Positions 41,606 to 50,948 of a stretch of DNA of 64,000 nt are shown here, one piece after another. Each line of letters opens with the position of its first letter. Position 1 is the first letter of the stretch. Source of the stretch: Thiobacillus denitrificans (GTDB taxonomy: Bacteria; Pseudomonadota; Gammaproteobacteria; Burkholderiales; Thiobacillaceae); assembly GCF_001530125.1 (NCBI RefSeq), contig NZ_LDUG01000018.1, positions 11,901-75,900 of the forward strand, given 5' to 3'. A model generated the notes under the pieces. That model searched no databases. It saw nothing but the letters and a program-made list of their open reading frames with translations, and was not told the origin of the DNA. Both the position numbers and the translations under genes were made by a program.

Positions 41606-42727
41606 TCAGTCCAGGGGCTTCAGTTCGTAACGGGTGCTTCGGCCACCCGCATCGGATTTCATCAGTACACCGCTGGCGATCAGACCCGTGATGTCACGCA
41701 GTGCTGTATCCGGTGAGCACTTGGCGATGGCTGCCCACTTGCTGCTGGTCAGCTTGCCGTCAAAGCCGTCAAGCAGCCGGTCGATCAGCTTGACCTGCCT
41801 CTCATTCAAAGGCGTTCCCATCCAGCGCTGCCAGAACCGGGCCTTGGTCAGTACGGCAGACAGCGTGACTTCTGCGCCCTGCAAGGCGCGCAACAGACAG
41901 CCCAGAAACCATTCCAGCCAATCGGTGACATTGAGTGTGCCTTTTTGCGTGTGCTCGAGCATGTCGTAATAGGCTTTGCGTTCGCGCTGTATTTGCGCAG
42001 ACAGGCTGTAGAACCGTTGCGTCGATTGTTCAGCGCGCGCCAGAGCCATGTCACCCACCGCACGCGCGATACGACCATTGCCATCGTCAAACGGGTGGAT
42101 GGTCACAAACCACAGATGGGCCAAGCCCGCCTTCACCACCGGATCAGGTTCATTGTGCACATTGAACCAGAGCAAAAAATCCGCCATCTCGGCTTCCAGC
42201 AGATGCGCGGGCGGCGCTTCGTAATGCACCTTTTGCCGACCAACGGGGCCGGAAACGACTTGCATCTGCCCCGAGGCATCATCGCGCCAGCCACCGGCCC
42301 GGATCGCGGCCAGACCGCTGTAGCCGGTTGGAAACAGCGCCGCATGCCAGCCGAACAAACGCTTAGCGGTCAACGGTTGATCAAAGTGGCCGGTAGCATC
42401 CAGCACCATATCAACCACGCCGTCCACCTGCCGGTCAGCCGGAGCCAGGGCGCCGACATCGACGCCCAGACGGCGTGCGATGGAAGAACGGACCGTGTCC
42501 GGACTCAGTCGCTCGCCTTCTATCTCGCTGGTTTTGAGCACATCCTCGGTCAACACCTGCAAAGTGGCCTGGTCGCGCAGACCGGTCCCCAAGTCACGCA
42601 TTCGACCCAGCAAGTGGCCTTGAGCGTGGTGCACCTGAGCCAGCAGACCGGCCAGACGTTGCGTGTCATAGCGCCAGAGGGGCCAGTCGGATTGTTGCCA
42701 AAGGTAGGTATTATTTCCGCTAATCAT
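41606..42727 (-). CDS. Fic-family protein with N-terminal DUF4172 and C-terminal winged helix
   Basis: This 373-residue protein has the full Fic motif HPFDDGNGRIAR (211-222). An N-terminal inhibitory helix carries SEIEGE (67-72), so it is an auto-inhibited (class II) Fic enzyme. A flap region (RQKVHYEAPPAHLLEAEM) binds target. The C-terminal 70 residues (LNERQVKLIDRLLDGF ... WAAIAKCSPDTALRDITGLI) look like a winged helix-turn-helix. These proteins usually AMPylate (or de-AMPylate) target proteins using ATP. It is monocistronic and surrounded by repeats, typical of accessory DNA. Confidence 0.9.
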   Translation of the reverse strand: MISGNNTYLWQQSDWPLWRYDTQRLAGLLAQVHHAQGHLLGRMRDLGTGLRDQATLQVLTEDVLKTSEIEGERLSPDTVRSSIARRLGVDVGALAPADRQVDGVVDMVLDATGHFDQPLTAKRLFGWHAALFPTGYSGLAAIRAGGWRDDASGQMQVVSGPVGRQKVHYEAPPAHLLEAEMADFLLWFNVHNEPDPVVKAGLAHLWFVTIHPFDDGNGRIARAVGDMALARAEQSTQRFYSLSAQIQRERKAYYDMLEHTQKGTLNVTDWLEWFLGCLLRALQGAEVTLSAVLTKARFWQRWMGTPLNERQVKLIDRLLDGFDGKLTSSKWAAIAKCSPDTALRDITGLIASGVLMKSDAGGRSTRYELKPLD

Positions 42728-42863
42728 GCGGAGATTATGGGATACAAGCTCCGCAACGTCAAATTATTCACCGTATTATGTGCGGCGATCAAACTGATCA
42801 ATCTCCGCAGGCTACCCGGTTGCTGAATTCAGGCCGGTCTAAGATACCTTTTCATATGGAAAT

Positions 42864-42882
42864 GGTGTCTGACCCTATTTTC
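42864..42882. repeat. GTGTCTGACCC repeat, left copy
   Basis: TGGTGTCTGACCCTATTTT is nearly the reverse complement of AAATGGGGTCAGACACG at 43805-43821. The two copies flank the ice-binding-like gene in inverted orientation. The 208-base gap 42728-42935 holds nothing else recognisable. Confidence 0.6.
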
Positions 42883-42935
42883 CCGCTATTTTCCCGCGAC
42901 CGCAGCCGCCGTTCTGCCGCCAAGAATCAGACGGT

Positions 42936-43781
42936 TTAAACAGCCTGCTTGCGGCGGCGGGTTGCACCCAGGCCGGCCAGACCGATGCCGAGCAGTGCCA
43001 GCGAAGCAGGTTCCGGGACGACGTGGCCCCCCGACCCGCCAGTGCCCCCCGACCCAATATCGACGCCTTGGTCAAAGCCGCCGCTTCCGAACCCAATACC
43101 CACGCAGCCGATGGAGATATTGTCTTGATTCAACGTCACTTGTTTCTCGGACGATAAGAGTCTGCCGCAACCAATTGTTAGAGAGCCGTCACTGCTGACG
43201 ATGTCCGGCGCGAGGACATTTCCTGCGAACGTAGGGCCGTTGAGGGTCGCGGCGCTGCCGACACTCCAGTACAGCCCGACATTTTCACCGCCACCTACAT
43301 TAACCACAGTAACCGTCGAGGTGGTCGAGGTGATAAGCGTGCTCGGAAATAGAAAAACCCACACCGCGTCATTGCTGCCTCCACCGTCGAGTATGAGTGC
43401 CCCGGACAAATTACTGGCTGCGGCGGGAACCGTATAGATGCCTGGAAAGATTGTGCCTGTAAGGTCTGGACCAATGGTAAGGCCGGGCCCCATCCCGTTA
43501 ATAGCGAGGATCGCAGCGTCGAGATCAAGCTGGGCTTGTTGCGCCAGTGTGGTATTGGCTTGTATCGAACCGGATGTGAAAACGTATCCTCCGCCTACTG
43601 AAGGGTTGGGTGCAGAACCCAGATTTCCGCCAATAGTGCTGAAGGGCACATTGGTCACCCCGGTGGCCCCTAGAACCGCAAAGCTCGCTAAATCTGAACC
43701 CAATATGGGCGCGGCCAATACCGGGGAGGCACCGTAAGCCACTGCTAGCAACAACGGTACTGCTAATTTCGTAGCGTTCAT
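42936..43781 (-). CDS. PEP-CTERM ice-binding-like protein (DUF3494)
   Basis: This 281-residue protein has a signal peptide (LAVPLLLAVAYGASPVLA). The DUF3494/ice-binding beta-solenoid follows (FAVLGATGVTNVPFSTIGGNLGSAP, DLTGTIFPGIYTVPAAASNLSGALILDG, VWVFLFPSTLITSTTSTVTVVNVG). After a Gly-rich linker it has a sorting signal VPEPASLALLGIGLAGLGATRRRKQAV. Family members include ice-binding proteins and surface adhesins; in an exosortase host an EPS-matrix role is more likely. ATG 43781 follows GGTGA by six bases. It has its own sigma54 promoter and PEP-CTERM box. Confidence 0.9.
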   Translation of the reverse strand: MNATKLAVPLLLAVAYGASPVLAAPILGSDLASFAVLGATGVTNVPFSTIGGNLGSAPNPSVGGGYVFTSGSIQANTTLAQQAQLDLDAAILAINGMGPGLTIGPDLTGTIFPGIYTVPAAASNLSGALILDGGGSNDAVWVFLFPSTLITSTTSTVTVVNVGGGENVGLYWSVGSAATLNGPTFAGNVLAPDIVSSDGSLTIGCGRLLSSEKQVTLNQDNISIGCVGIGFGSGGFDQGVDIGSGGTGGSGGHVVPEPASLALLGIGLAGLGATRRRKQAV

Positions 43782-43804
43782 TATATTCACCAGACAAATG
43801 GGAC

Positions 43805-43821
43805 AAATGGGGTCAGACACG
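43805..43821. repeat. GTGTCTGACCC repeat, right copy (in the 5' leader)
   Basis: AAATGGGGTCAGACACG lies between the sigma54 promoter (43867-43883) and the start codon of the ice-binding-like gene, so it is transcribed as part of the leader. Confidence 0.6.
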
Positions 43822-43866
43822 ATTTATTTCCTTTATATTCAATCGGCTGAGTCTTGTAAGACTTAC

Positions 43867-43883
43867 AAGCACACGCCATGCCA
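43867..43883 (-). promoter_or_regulatory. Sigma54 promoter of the ice-binding-like PEP-CTERM gene
   Basis: On the minus strand TGGCATGGCGTGTGCTT matches the -24/-12 consensus with correct GG-GC spacing (one mismatch in TTGC). The -24 half TGGCATGG is identical to the promoter at 12428. The start point should be near 43857, with a leader of about 75 bases. Confidence 0.75.
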
Positions 43884-43980
43884 AGACAGAAGTCCTGCCG
43901 TGAATATCCATTTATTACAATTAGTTAAGAAATTTCTGGCGGCGGGTGGCCGGCGGAAATGAAAAGATTTCAGCCCGGAA

Positions 43981-43997
43981 TGTAAAAATTTTCGACA
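43981..43997 (-). promoter_or_regulatory. PEP-CTERM box 3
   Basis: On the minus strand TGTCGAAAATTTTTACA lies 97 bases upstream of the -24 element, matching the 96-base spacing of box 2 to its promoter. It sits between the symporter stop and the promoter. Confidence 0.7.
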
Positions 43998-44052
43998 CTC
44001 GGCGCGCTTTGATCTCTACACACTTGCGCGACCGCACCCGGCGCTGAGGTTG

Positions 44053-45471
44053 TCAGCGCCGGGTGGTCAGTGACCCCGCCACCATTCCCATCGCACTCGC
44101 GATCAAACCCGCAAACTGCGGCGGCAGCGCGGCTTCGGGTGAGATGAACTCCATCGCAATCCACGCGGCCAGTCCCAGCACAATGGACAATCCCGCCCCC
44201 AGATTATTGGCACGCCTCCAGTACAACCCCGTCACCAGCGGAACGAAGGCGCACGCCAGCGTGACCTTGTAGGCGTTTTCCACCATCTGGTGGATGCTGG
44301 TTTCGCTTTGCAGCGACCACAGGGAATAAAACACCACCAGCACGGTGAAGACGACGACCACGCTGCGGGTGATCCACAGCAGTTTCTTCTGGCTCATGCG
44401 GTGATGCGGCATGAATTCCTTGATGATGTTTTCCGAAATGGTGACGGAGGGCGCCAGCAGGGTGCCGGAGGCGGTGGACATGATGACCGAGAGCAGGGCG
44501 CCGTAGAAAATGATCTGCGCATAGAGCGGCAGATGGGTTTTGACGAAGGTGGGCAGCACCCGTTGGGCATCGTCGGCCAACAGTGCCGTGGTCATGGCCG
44601 GGTCGACCAGGGTGGCGGCATAGGTGAGGTAAATGGGCACGGCGGCAAACACGAAATACAGCGAGCCGCCGATCAGCGTGCCCCACACGGCGATGCGTTC
44701 GTTTTTGCTGGCGTTGGCGCGCTGGAACACGTCCTGCTGGGGAATCGAGCCCAGGCCCAGGGTGAGAAAGCCGGCGATGAAGGTGACCAGCGCCGCCCAT
44801 TCCATTGGTGGCCAGAATTCGAACTTGCCTGCCGCAGCGGCGTGCTCGATTACCGGGGCGACGCCGTTCACCTCGGGCATGTCGCTCACCAGTTTGGCAA
44901 TCCATAGCAGGCCGATGATGATAACGGTCATCTGAACCAGGGTGGTCAGTGCCACCGACCACATACCGCCGAACAGGGTATAGAGCAGTACAACCGCTGC
45001 ACCGATGTAAATGCCCTGTACCTGGGTGATGATGCCATCGGACAGCACATTGAACACCAGCCCCAGCGCCACCACCTGTGCCGACACCCAGCCCAGGTAG
45101 GACAGTGCGATTGCCGACGAGATCACGATCTCGACCGGGCGGTTGTAGCGCCGGCGAAAGAAGTCGCCCAGGGTGAGCAGCTTCATTCGGTACAGCGGGC
45201 GGGCGAAGAACAGGCCGAAAAGGATCAGCGCGAGCGAGGCGCCGAAGGGATCGGAAATCGTGCCGCCGAGATTTTCGTCGAGGAAGGTGGCGGGGATGCC
45301 GAGCACGGTTTCGGCACCGAACCAGGTGGCGAACACCATCGCCACTACTACGATCATCGGCAGCGAGCGGCCGGCGGTGATGTAGTCAGACGCATTGTGG
45401 ACCTTGGTGGCGGCGTACAGGCCAATGCCGATGGATAACACCAGGTACAGCACGACGAAACCGATCAGCAT
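44053..45471 (-). CDS. Sodium/solute symporter family transporter
   Basis: This 472-residue protein of the SSS family has about thirteen transmembrane helices. Family features include the N-terminal SIGIGLYAATKVHNASDYITAGRSLP, the helix-5 region GLGSIPQQDVFQRANASKNE and the core SVIMSTASGTLLAPSVTISENI. The substrate cannot be assigned. It begins nine bases after ubiB in the same direction, with AGGA before the ATG, so it is probably read from the ubi operon. Confidence 0.9.
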   Translation of the reverse strand: MLIGFVVLYLVLSIGIGLYAATKVHNASDYITAGRSLPMIVVVAMVFATWFGAETVLGIPATFLDENLGGTISDPFGASLALILFGLFFARPLYRMKLLTLGDFFRRRYNRPVEIVISSAIALSYLGWVSAQVVALGLVFNVLSDGIITQVQGIYIGAAVVLLYTLFGGMWSVALTTLVQMTVIIIGLLWIAKLVSDMPEVNGVAPVIEHAAAAGKFEFWPPMEWAALVTFIAGFLTLGLGSIPQQDVFQRANASKNERIAVWGTLIGGSLYFVFAAVPIYLTYAATLVDPAMTTALLADDAQRVLPTFVKTHLPLYAQIIFYGALLSVIMSTASGTLLAPSVTISENIIKEFMPHHRMSQKKLLWITRSVVVVFTVLVVFYSLWSLQSETSIHQMVENAYKVTLACAFVPLVTGLYWRRANNLGAGLSIVLGLAAWIAMEFISPEAALPPQFAGLIASAMGMVAGSLTTRR

Positions 45472-45480
45472 GGCGAGTCC

Positions 45481-47007
45481 TTATCGCAGGTTGAAATAAA
45501 GGGTGGCGGCCGCCAGTACGGCGAGCAGGCCGGCGATGATGCCGAGCCAGCGGTTGCGGGCGTGCTGCTGGCGCAGCATGAGGGTGAGGCCGGTTTCCAG
45601 CTGGGCCAGCCGGTTTTCGTTCAAGGCCTGGTGCGCCAGGCGCGGCAGCTGCGGCAGCAGCGCCGCCCATTTGGGCGCTTCGGTCTGCAGGTTCTTTACC
45701 AGCGCGCGCCAGCCGAGCTGTTCGTTCATCCAGCGTTCCAGAAACGGCTTGGCGGTTTTCCACAGGTCGAGTTCGGGGTCGAGCTGGCGGCCGAGGCCTT
45801 CGATGTTGAGCAGGGTTTTTTGCAGCAGCACCAGCTGCGGCTGGATTTCCACGTTGAAGCGGCGCGAGGCCTGGAACAGCTGCAGCAACACGCGGCCGAA
45901 GGAAATGTCTTTCAGCGGGCGGTCGAACACCGGCTCGCACACCGCGCGTACTGCGGCCTCGAGTTCGTCCATGCGGGTGTCGGCCGGCACCCAGCCGGAT
46001 TCCAGGTGTGCCAGCGCCACCCCCTTGTAGTCACGGCGGAAGAAGGCGAGGAAGTTGCGCGCAAGGTACTGCTTGTCGACCTCGGTGAGCGTGCCCATGA
46101 TGCCGAAGTCGAGCGCGATGTACTGCTCGGAGCCGGGGCGCACCAGGATGTTGCCGGGATGCATGTCGGCGTGGAAGAAGCCGTCGCGGAACACCTGGGT
46201 GAAAAAGATCTCGACGCCGGTGGCGGCGAGTTGCGGCAGGTCGACGCCGGATTCGCGCAGACGCTTGATCTGGCTCACCGGGATGCCGTCCATGCGGTCC
46301 ATCACCATCACGTCGTGGCCGCAATAATCCCAGTACACCCCGGGCACCAGGAGTAGCGGCGAATCCTTGAAATTGCGCCGCAACTGCGAGCAGTTGGCGG
46401 CTTCGCGCATCAGGTCGAGTTCGTCTTCCAGGTGCTTCTCGAACTCGGCGATCACTTCGCGTGGGCGCAGCCGAGGGCCGTCAGCAAACAGTTTCTCGAC
46501 CAGAGTCGCGGCCGCATAGAGCAGCGATACGTCGTGCGCGATCACCGGCGCGATGCCGGGGCGCAGCACCTTCACCGCGACGGCGGTGCCGTCGTGCAAG
46601 CGGGCGAAATGCACTTGCGCCACCGAGGCGGAAGCGATCGGCGTGGCATCGAATTCGGCGAACGCTTCGGCCAGCGGTTTCTTGTACAGCCTCTCCAGCG
46701 TGGCGACGGCCTGGTTGGAGGGGAACGGCGGCACCCGGTCCTGCAGTTGGGCGAGTTCGTCGGCGATGTCGAGCGGCACCAGATCGCGCCGGGTCGACAG
46801 CATCTGCCCGAACTTGACGAAGATCGGCCCCAGCGCCTCCAGCGCACGGCGCAGGCGTACTCCGCGCGGCTCGGAGAGCGTCCGCCAGAACAGCGTGGTG
46901 CGCACCAGCCAGCGCAGCGGGTGCACCCGCTCGTGGCCGAGGAAGAATTCCTCCAGCCCGAAGCGCAGGCCGACGATCAGAATGCGGGCGAGGCGCAGCA
47001 GTTTCAT
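45481..47007 (-). CDS. ubiB: Ubiquinone biosynthesis regulatory kinase-like protein UbiB
   Basis: This 508-residue atypical protein-kinase-like ATPase is needed for coenzyme Q synthesis. It has the KxGQ region [16 protein letters not shown], the alanine-rich loop [11 protein letters not shown], the catalytic-like [12 protein letters not shown] and DFGIMG, and a C-terminal membrane helix ([19 protein letters not shown]). ATG 47007 is chosen because it follows GAGG by eight bases; the frame open upstream reads into a CACAGAGGC repeat. Confidence 0.95.
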   Translation of the reverse strand: MKLLRLARILIVGLRFGLEEFFLGHERVHPLRWLVRTTLFWRTLSEPRGVRLRRALEALGPIFVKFGQMLSTRRDLVPLDIADELAQLQDRVPPFPSNQAVATLERLYKKPLAEAFAEFDATPIASASVAQVHFARLHDGTAVAVKVLRPGIAPVIAHDVSLLYAAATLVEKLFADGPRLRPREVIAEFEKHLEDELDLMREAANCSQLRRNFKDSPLLLVPGVYWDYCGHDVMVMDRMDGIPVSQIKRLRESGVDLPQLAATGVEIFFTQVFRDGFFHADMHPGNILVRPGSEQYIALDFGIMGTLTEVDKQYLARNFLAFFRRDYKGVALAHLESGWVPADTRMDELEAAVRAVCEPVFDRPLKDISFGRVLLQLFQASRRFNVEIQPQLVLLQKTLLNIEGLGRQLDPELDLWKTAKPFLERWMNEQLGWRALVKNLQTEAPKWAALLPQLPRLAHQALNENRLAQLETGLTLMLRQQHARNRWLGIIAGLLAVLAAATLYFNLR

Positions 47008-47018
47008 TCTAAATTCCT

Positions 47019-47146
47019 CACCACAGAGGCACAGAGGCACAGAGAAAGACAATCCATCAATGACCCGTCAGCCGGTTGGCGCTCGTCCGGCGGGTGATCC
47101 GCCCTGGCAGTGCAAGGCTTTGTTTTTCCTCTGTGCCTCTGTGGTG
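47019..47146. repeat. Inverted CACCACAGAGGCACAGAGG repeat in the ubiJ-ubiB spacer
   Basis: Two perfect 19-base arms (47019-47037 and 47128-47146) enclose 90 bases. The GGCACAGAGGCACAGAG unit is a widely dispersed intergenic repeat. It forms part of the 157-base gap in an otherwise tight operon and begins 12 bases upstream of the ubiB start. Confidence 0.75.
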
Positions 47147-47164
47147 CAACTGGTTTTTTCAGTT

Positions 47165-47758
47165 TCATGCGTGGCCTGCTTCCAGCAAGCGCAGGCGGGC
47201 ATCCAGCCGTGCGGCATCGTCGGCAAGCTGATCCACGCCATGATTGAAGCGCGCGACATCAACGCCGCGCGCCATCAGTTCGGCTTCCTCGACCATGTAT
47301 TCGCTGGCGTTGTGGCCGAGCGCGGAGAAGGTGTGGGCGAGGTCGGCGAGGGCGTCGCGCCCGAATGCATGCAGGCGATGCGCGGCGATGTCGCCAACGA
47401 GCGGCGCGAGGTCGGCTTCGACGTCCCAGTTCAACTGTTTGAACACGCGGTCGAGCGTGGCGAGCAGCGCGGGATCGCCGCTGTATTCGGCAAAACGCCA
47501 CGCCTCGCGGCCGAAAAACGGCAAGCGGGCGACGAGCGCGGGGGTGGGGCGGATGACGGCGTCTGGCGTGCCGACCGCCGCCTCGGAAAAGCAGCCGTCG
47601 TCAGCGATGCGGCAGTCGTATTGGGCGAGTGTGAGATCGAAGCGCACGCTGCGCCCGGCGTGACGGCGCAGCGCCTCGGTCGCGCCGGGCGACTGCAGCA
47701 GCAGGTGATTGAGGCTGCGCTCGAAAAGGGCCGCCGTGATTAAACCAAGCGAGATCAA
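47165..47758 (-). CDS. ubiJ: Ubiquinone biosynthesis accessory factor UbiJ (SCP2-like)
   Basis: This 197-residue protein has an SCP2-like lipid-binding N-terminus ([59 protein letters not shown]) and a long C-terminal coiled coil ([16 protein letters not shown] ... [13 protein letters not shown]). UbiJ binds hydrophobic ubiquinone intermediates for the Ubi complex. There is no ATG at the expected place; a TTG whose last two bases are the T and G of the ubiE stop (TTGA overlap) gives the right N-terminus. Confidence 0.88.
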   Translation of the reverse strand: MISLGLITAALFERSLNHLLLQSPGATEALRRHAGRSVRFDLTLAQYDCRIADDGCFSEAAVGTPDAVIRPTPALVARLPFFGREAWRFAEYSGDPALLATLDRVFKQLNWDVEADLAPLVGDIAAHRLHAFGRDALADLAHTFSALGHNASEYMVEEAELMARGVDVARFNHGVDQLADDAARLDARLRLLEAGHA

Positions 47759-48489
47759 ACCTTGAAACCCTTGTGCAGGGCCACCACGCCGGCCGTCAGG
47801 TTGTGATAGCTGACCTTGGCAAAGCCGGTCGCCTCCATCATGGTCTTCAGCGCTTCCTGCCCCGGGTGCATGCGGATCGACTCGGCCAGGTACTGGTAGC
47901 TGGCGGCATCCTGGGCGACGAGCTTGCCCATCAGCGGCAGCAGCTTGAAGGAATATAGGTCGTAGGCCGGTTCCAGCGGCTTCCACACCTTGGAAAACTC
48001 CAGCACCAAGAGCCGCCCGCCGGGTTTCAGCACGCGGTGCATCTCGGCCAGCGCCTGGTCCTTGTGCGTCATGTTCCTGAGGCCGAAGGCCACCGACACG
48101 CAATCGAAATAATTGTCGGGAAACGGCAGCCGCTCACCGTCGCACTGCACGGTGGGCGGCGCTTTTCCCTCGTTCAGCATGCGGTCGCGGCCTTCGCGCA
48201 GCATGGAGAAGTTGATGTCGGTGAGCAGCACGGTGCCGGTTGCGCCGACTTCTTTCAGGAACAGGCGCGTCAGATCGGCGGTGCCGCCCGCCACGTCAAG
48301 TACCTTCATGCCCGGCCGCAGACCCGCCTGCGCCACCGCAAAGCGCTTCCACAACCGGTGCAGGCCGGCCGACATGAGGTCGTTCATGAGGTCGTACTGC
48401 GCGGCGACGGAATGGAAGACCTCGGCCACCTTGGCAGCTTTGTCGGATTCGGCGACCTGCTGGTAGCCGAAATGGGTGGTTTTATCCAT
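47755..48489 (-). CDS. ubiE: Ubiquinone/menaquinone C-methyltransferase UbiE
   Basis: This 244-residue SAM-dependent methyltransferase acts in ubiquinone (and menaquinone) synthesis. It has [36 protein letters not shown], motif [29 protein letters not shown] and [18 protein letters not shown] 48489 gives the conserved start MDKTTHFGY; a longer frame upstream is unlikely. It is first in ubiE-ubiJ-ubiB and divergent from phoB. Confidence 0.96.
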   Translation of the reverse strand: MDKTTHFGYQQVAESDKAAKVAEVFHSVAAQYDLMNDLMSAGLHRLWKRFAVAQAGLRPGMKVLDVAGGTADLTRLFLKEVGATGTVLLTDINFSMLREGRDRMLNEGKAPPTVQCDGERLPFPDNYFDCVSVAFGLRNMTHKDQALAEMHRVLKPGGRLLVLEFSKVWKPLEPAYDLYSFKLLPLMGKLVAQDAASYQYLAESIRMHPGQEALKTMMEATGFAKVSYHNLTAGVVALHKGFKV

Positions 48490-48564
48490 GGCAGACGGGG
48501 CGGAATGGGAACCCGCGAATTCTACCAGTGCACGGCTGGCAAGGACTCGTGGGAAGTTTAGTGG

Positions 48565-48593
48565 TGTCATAAATCAGTCATACTGCTGTCATA
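48565..48593 (+). promoter_or_regulatory. Pho box upstream of phoB
   Basis: Three half-sites, TGTCATA (48565-48571), AGTCATA (48576-48582) and TGTCATA (48587-48593), are spaced exactly 11 bases apart, the pattern bound by PhoB dimers. phoB begins 33 bases downstream, so autoregulation under phosphate starvation is expected. Confidence 0.85.
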
Positions 48594-48626
48594 GGATGGC
48601 CAACATTCAATAAAGCTGGAGTCACC

Positions 48627-49319
48627 ATGGCTGCCAATATTTTGCTGGTCGAAGACGAACCCGGGATTCAGGAGCTGCTCAAGTTCAACCTGACTCAGGC
48701 GGGGCATCAGGTCACTGCCGCCGGCGACGCCGAGCACGCGCTGACATTCCTCAAGACCACGCTGCCCGACGTCATCCTGCTCGACTGGATGCTGCCCGGC
48801 ATGTCGGGCATCGACCTGTGCCGCCGCCTGCGCAGCGATGAACGCTACCAGCCGATCCCCATCATCATGCTGACCGCGCGCGGCGAAGAGCGCGACAAGG
48901 TGATGGGGCTGGATAGCGGCGCCGACGATTACATCACCAAGCCGTTCTCGCCGCGCGAGCTGGTGTCGCGCATCAAGGCCGTGCTGCGCCGCCGCGCGCC
49001 GCAGATGACCGACGACCTGGTGGAAATCAACGGCCTGCGGCTCGATCCCGCTAGCCACCGGGTAGTGGGCAATGGCCAGCCGCTGGAATTGGGGCCGACC
49101 GAGTTCCGCCTGCTGCATTTCTTCATGACCCACCCCGAGCGCGTCTATTCGCGTACCCAGCTGCTCGACCAGGTGTGGGGCGACGATGTGTTTGTGGAAG
49201 AGCGCACGGTCGATGTCCACATTCGCCGCCTGCGCCTGGCGCTGGAGCCGTCCGGCCACGCCGAACTGATCCAGACCGTGCGCGGATCGGGCTACCGCTT
49301 TTCGGCCGAAGTGGGATAA
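48627..49319 (+). CDS. phoB: Phosphate regulon response regulator PhoB
   Basis: This 230-residue OmpR-type regulator has a receiver with acidic pocket VEDEP and phospho-acceptor Asp53 ([11 protein letters not shown]). Thr and Lys switch residues are in MLTARGEE and [17 protein letters not shown]. The C-terminal winged helix ([31 protein letters not shown] ... [11 protein letters not shown]) is typical of PhoB. GGAG lies six bases before the ATG. It is paired with phoR and preceded by a Pho box. Confidence 0.95.
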   Translation: MAANILLVEDEPGIQELLKFNLTQAGHQVTAAGDAEHALTFLKTTLPDVILLDWMLPGMSGIDLCRRLRSDERYQPIPIIMLTARGEERDKVMGLDSGADDYITKPFSPRELVSRIKAVLRRRAPQMTDDLVEINGLRLDPASHRVVGNGQPLELGPTEFRLLHFFMTHPERVYSRTQLLDQVWGDDVFVEERTVDVHIRRLRLALEPSGHAELIQTVRGSGYRFSAEVG

Positions 49320-49353
49320 TCCGCCCACCTTGGTTTCATTGGGTTAGGTCAAC

Positions 49354-50700
49354 ATGGGTTTCTGGTGGCGTCCGCTCGGCGTGCTGGCCAGCGTCATGCT
49401 GGTGGCGCTGGTTTTATGGGCGGCCTCCGGTTGGGTGGCTGCGCTGGGTTTTCTGGCGGGCATCCAGGCCTATGTCATGCTGCGCCGCCTGTGGCAGGAA
49501 TACCGCCTGTCGCGCTGGCTGGAAAACCCTGATGAAGTCACCCCGCCCGACGCCGCCGGCAGCTGGGGCGATATATTCTATCGTCTCGAAAGACTTCAGC
49601 GCCGCCAGAAAGCCAGCCGCAGCGAACTCTCCAACGCGCTCGAACAGTTCGAGCATGCCGCGATGGCGGTGCCCGACGGCATGGTCATCCTCAACGACAA
49701 CGAGCAGATTGATTGGTGCAACCCCGCCTCGCGCAAATACATGGGGCTGGACTGCGAGCGCGACCGCGGCCAGTTCATCCGCTATCTGATGCGGCAGGCG
49801 GATTTTCTGGATTTTCTCGACGCCGCCGATTATTCGCGTCGGCTGGTATGCAAATCGCCAATCAACCGCGAGCTGACCCTGTCGCTGCAGTTGGTGCCGT
49901 TTGGTGTAGGCAAGAAACTGCTGGTCGCCCGCGACATTACCGACCTCGAGCGGGTCGATGCCATGCGGCGCGACTTTATCGCCAACGTCTCGCATGAGTT
50001 GCGCACGCCGCTGACCGTGGTCGGCGGCTTCGTTGAAACCCTCGCCGATGCGCCCGACCTGCCACCTGGCGAATCGCGCCGCTATTTCGACCTGATGCTC
50101 GATCACACCCGGCGCATGCAGCATCTGCTGGATGACCTGCTGACCCTGTCGCGCCTGGAAAGCACCGATGACACGCTAAAAGACGAGCCCGTCAATGTCG
50201 CCGAACTGGCACACGCACTGAAATCCGAAGCGGAGTCGCTAAGCCATGGGCGGCATCGCGTCAGCCTGCAGCTCGACAGCAGCGCCTGGCTGAAAGGCAG
50301 CCTGCAGGAAATCCGCAGCGCGCTGGGCAACCTGGTGTCGAACGCCGTGCGCTATACCCCGGATGGCGGCGAAATCACGCTGACCTGGCGCGAGCGTGAT
50401 GGGGAGGGCATTTTTTCCGTCACCGATAGCGGCGAAGGCATCGCCGCCGAACACATTCCGCGCCTGACCGAACGCTTCTACCGCGTCGACCGTAGCCGCT
50501 CGCGCGAAACCGGCGGCACCGGACTCGGGCTTGCCATCGTCAAGCACGTCCTCACCCGCCACGGCGCGCGGCTGGACATCCAGTCCATTCCCGGCAAGGG
50601 CAGCACCTTCTCTGTGGTCTTCCCCGCGCAGCGCCTGATGACGGCCCCGCCTTCCGCTACCGTCATTCCGTTTCCGGGGCAGGGACAAGCCGCAGGGTGA
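49354..50700 (+). CDS. phoR: Phosphate regulon sensor kinase PhoR
   Basis: This 448-residue kinase has two N-terminal membrane helices (residues 8-45), a PAS domain (about 95-195) and an H-box FIANVSHELRTPLTVVGGF with His214. The ATPase domain has NAVRYTPDGG, DSGEGI and GTGLGLAIVKHVL. It lacks a large periplasmic sensor, as in PhoR proteins that sense phosphate through the Pst transporter. It starts 34 bases after phoB. Confidence 0.95.
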   Translation: MGFWWRPLGVLASVMLVALVLWAASGWVAALGFLAGIQAYVMLRRLWQEYRLSRWLENPDEVTPPDAAGSWGDIFYRLERLQRRQKASRSELSNALEQFEHAAMAVPDGMVILNDNEQIDWCNPASRKYMGLDCERDRGQFIRYLMRQADFLDFLDAADYSRRLVCKSPINRELTLSLQLVPFGVGKKLLVARDITDLERVDAMRRDFIANVSHELRTPLTVVGGFVETLADAPDLPPGESRRYFDLMLDHTRRMQHLLDDLLTLSRLESTDDTLKDEPVNVAELAHALKSEAESLSHGRHRVSLQLDSSAWLKGSLQEIRSALGNLVSNAVRYTPDGGEITLTWRERDGEGIFSVTDSGEGIAAEHIPRLTERFYRVDRSRSRETGGTGLGLAIVKHVLTRHGARLDIQSIPGKGSTFSVVFPAQRLMTAPPSATVIPFPGQGQAAG

Positions 50701-50813
50701 GCGTGGTTCTTGATGCTTTAGCGGCTTTAGAACCACGGCCTACCCCTTGCGGGTGGAGCGTGGTTCTTGATGCTTTAGCGGCTTTAGAACCACGGCCTAC
50801 CCTTGCGGGTGGA
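50701..50813. repeat. Two tandem copies of a 57-base hairpin repeat
   Basis: The unit starting GCGTGGTTCTTGATGC is present at 50701-50757 and 50758-50813, differing by one C. Each copy contains CGTGGTTCT/AGAACCACG and so folds separately. The array starts at the base after the phoR stop. Confidence 0.85.
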
Positions 50814-50815
50814 TT

Positions 50816-50945
50816 CAACCTAAAAACCGCAGTTGACCGCAAAGGACTCCGATCCACTATGGGCTGAAGCCCATAGTGGAATCGTATGCGGCAGACACAC
50901 GCCCAGACGCACCATCGGGCGCGTCCAACTGCGGTTTCCAGGTTG
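50816..50945. repeat. Nested palindrome downstream of phoR
   Basis: Outer arms at 50816-50835 and 50926-50945 (CAACCT..AACCGCAGTTG, 18 of 20 matching) enclose a perfect stem TCCACTATGGGC/GCCCATAGTGGA with loop TGAA (50853-50880). Confidence 0.8.
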
Positions 50946-50948
50946 AAG

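Noticed and set aside
50701-50813. The tandem hairpin repeat as a CRISPR array
   Set aside because: There are only two adjoining copies with no unique spacers between them and no cas genes nearby.
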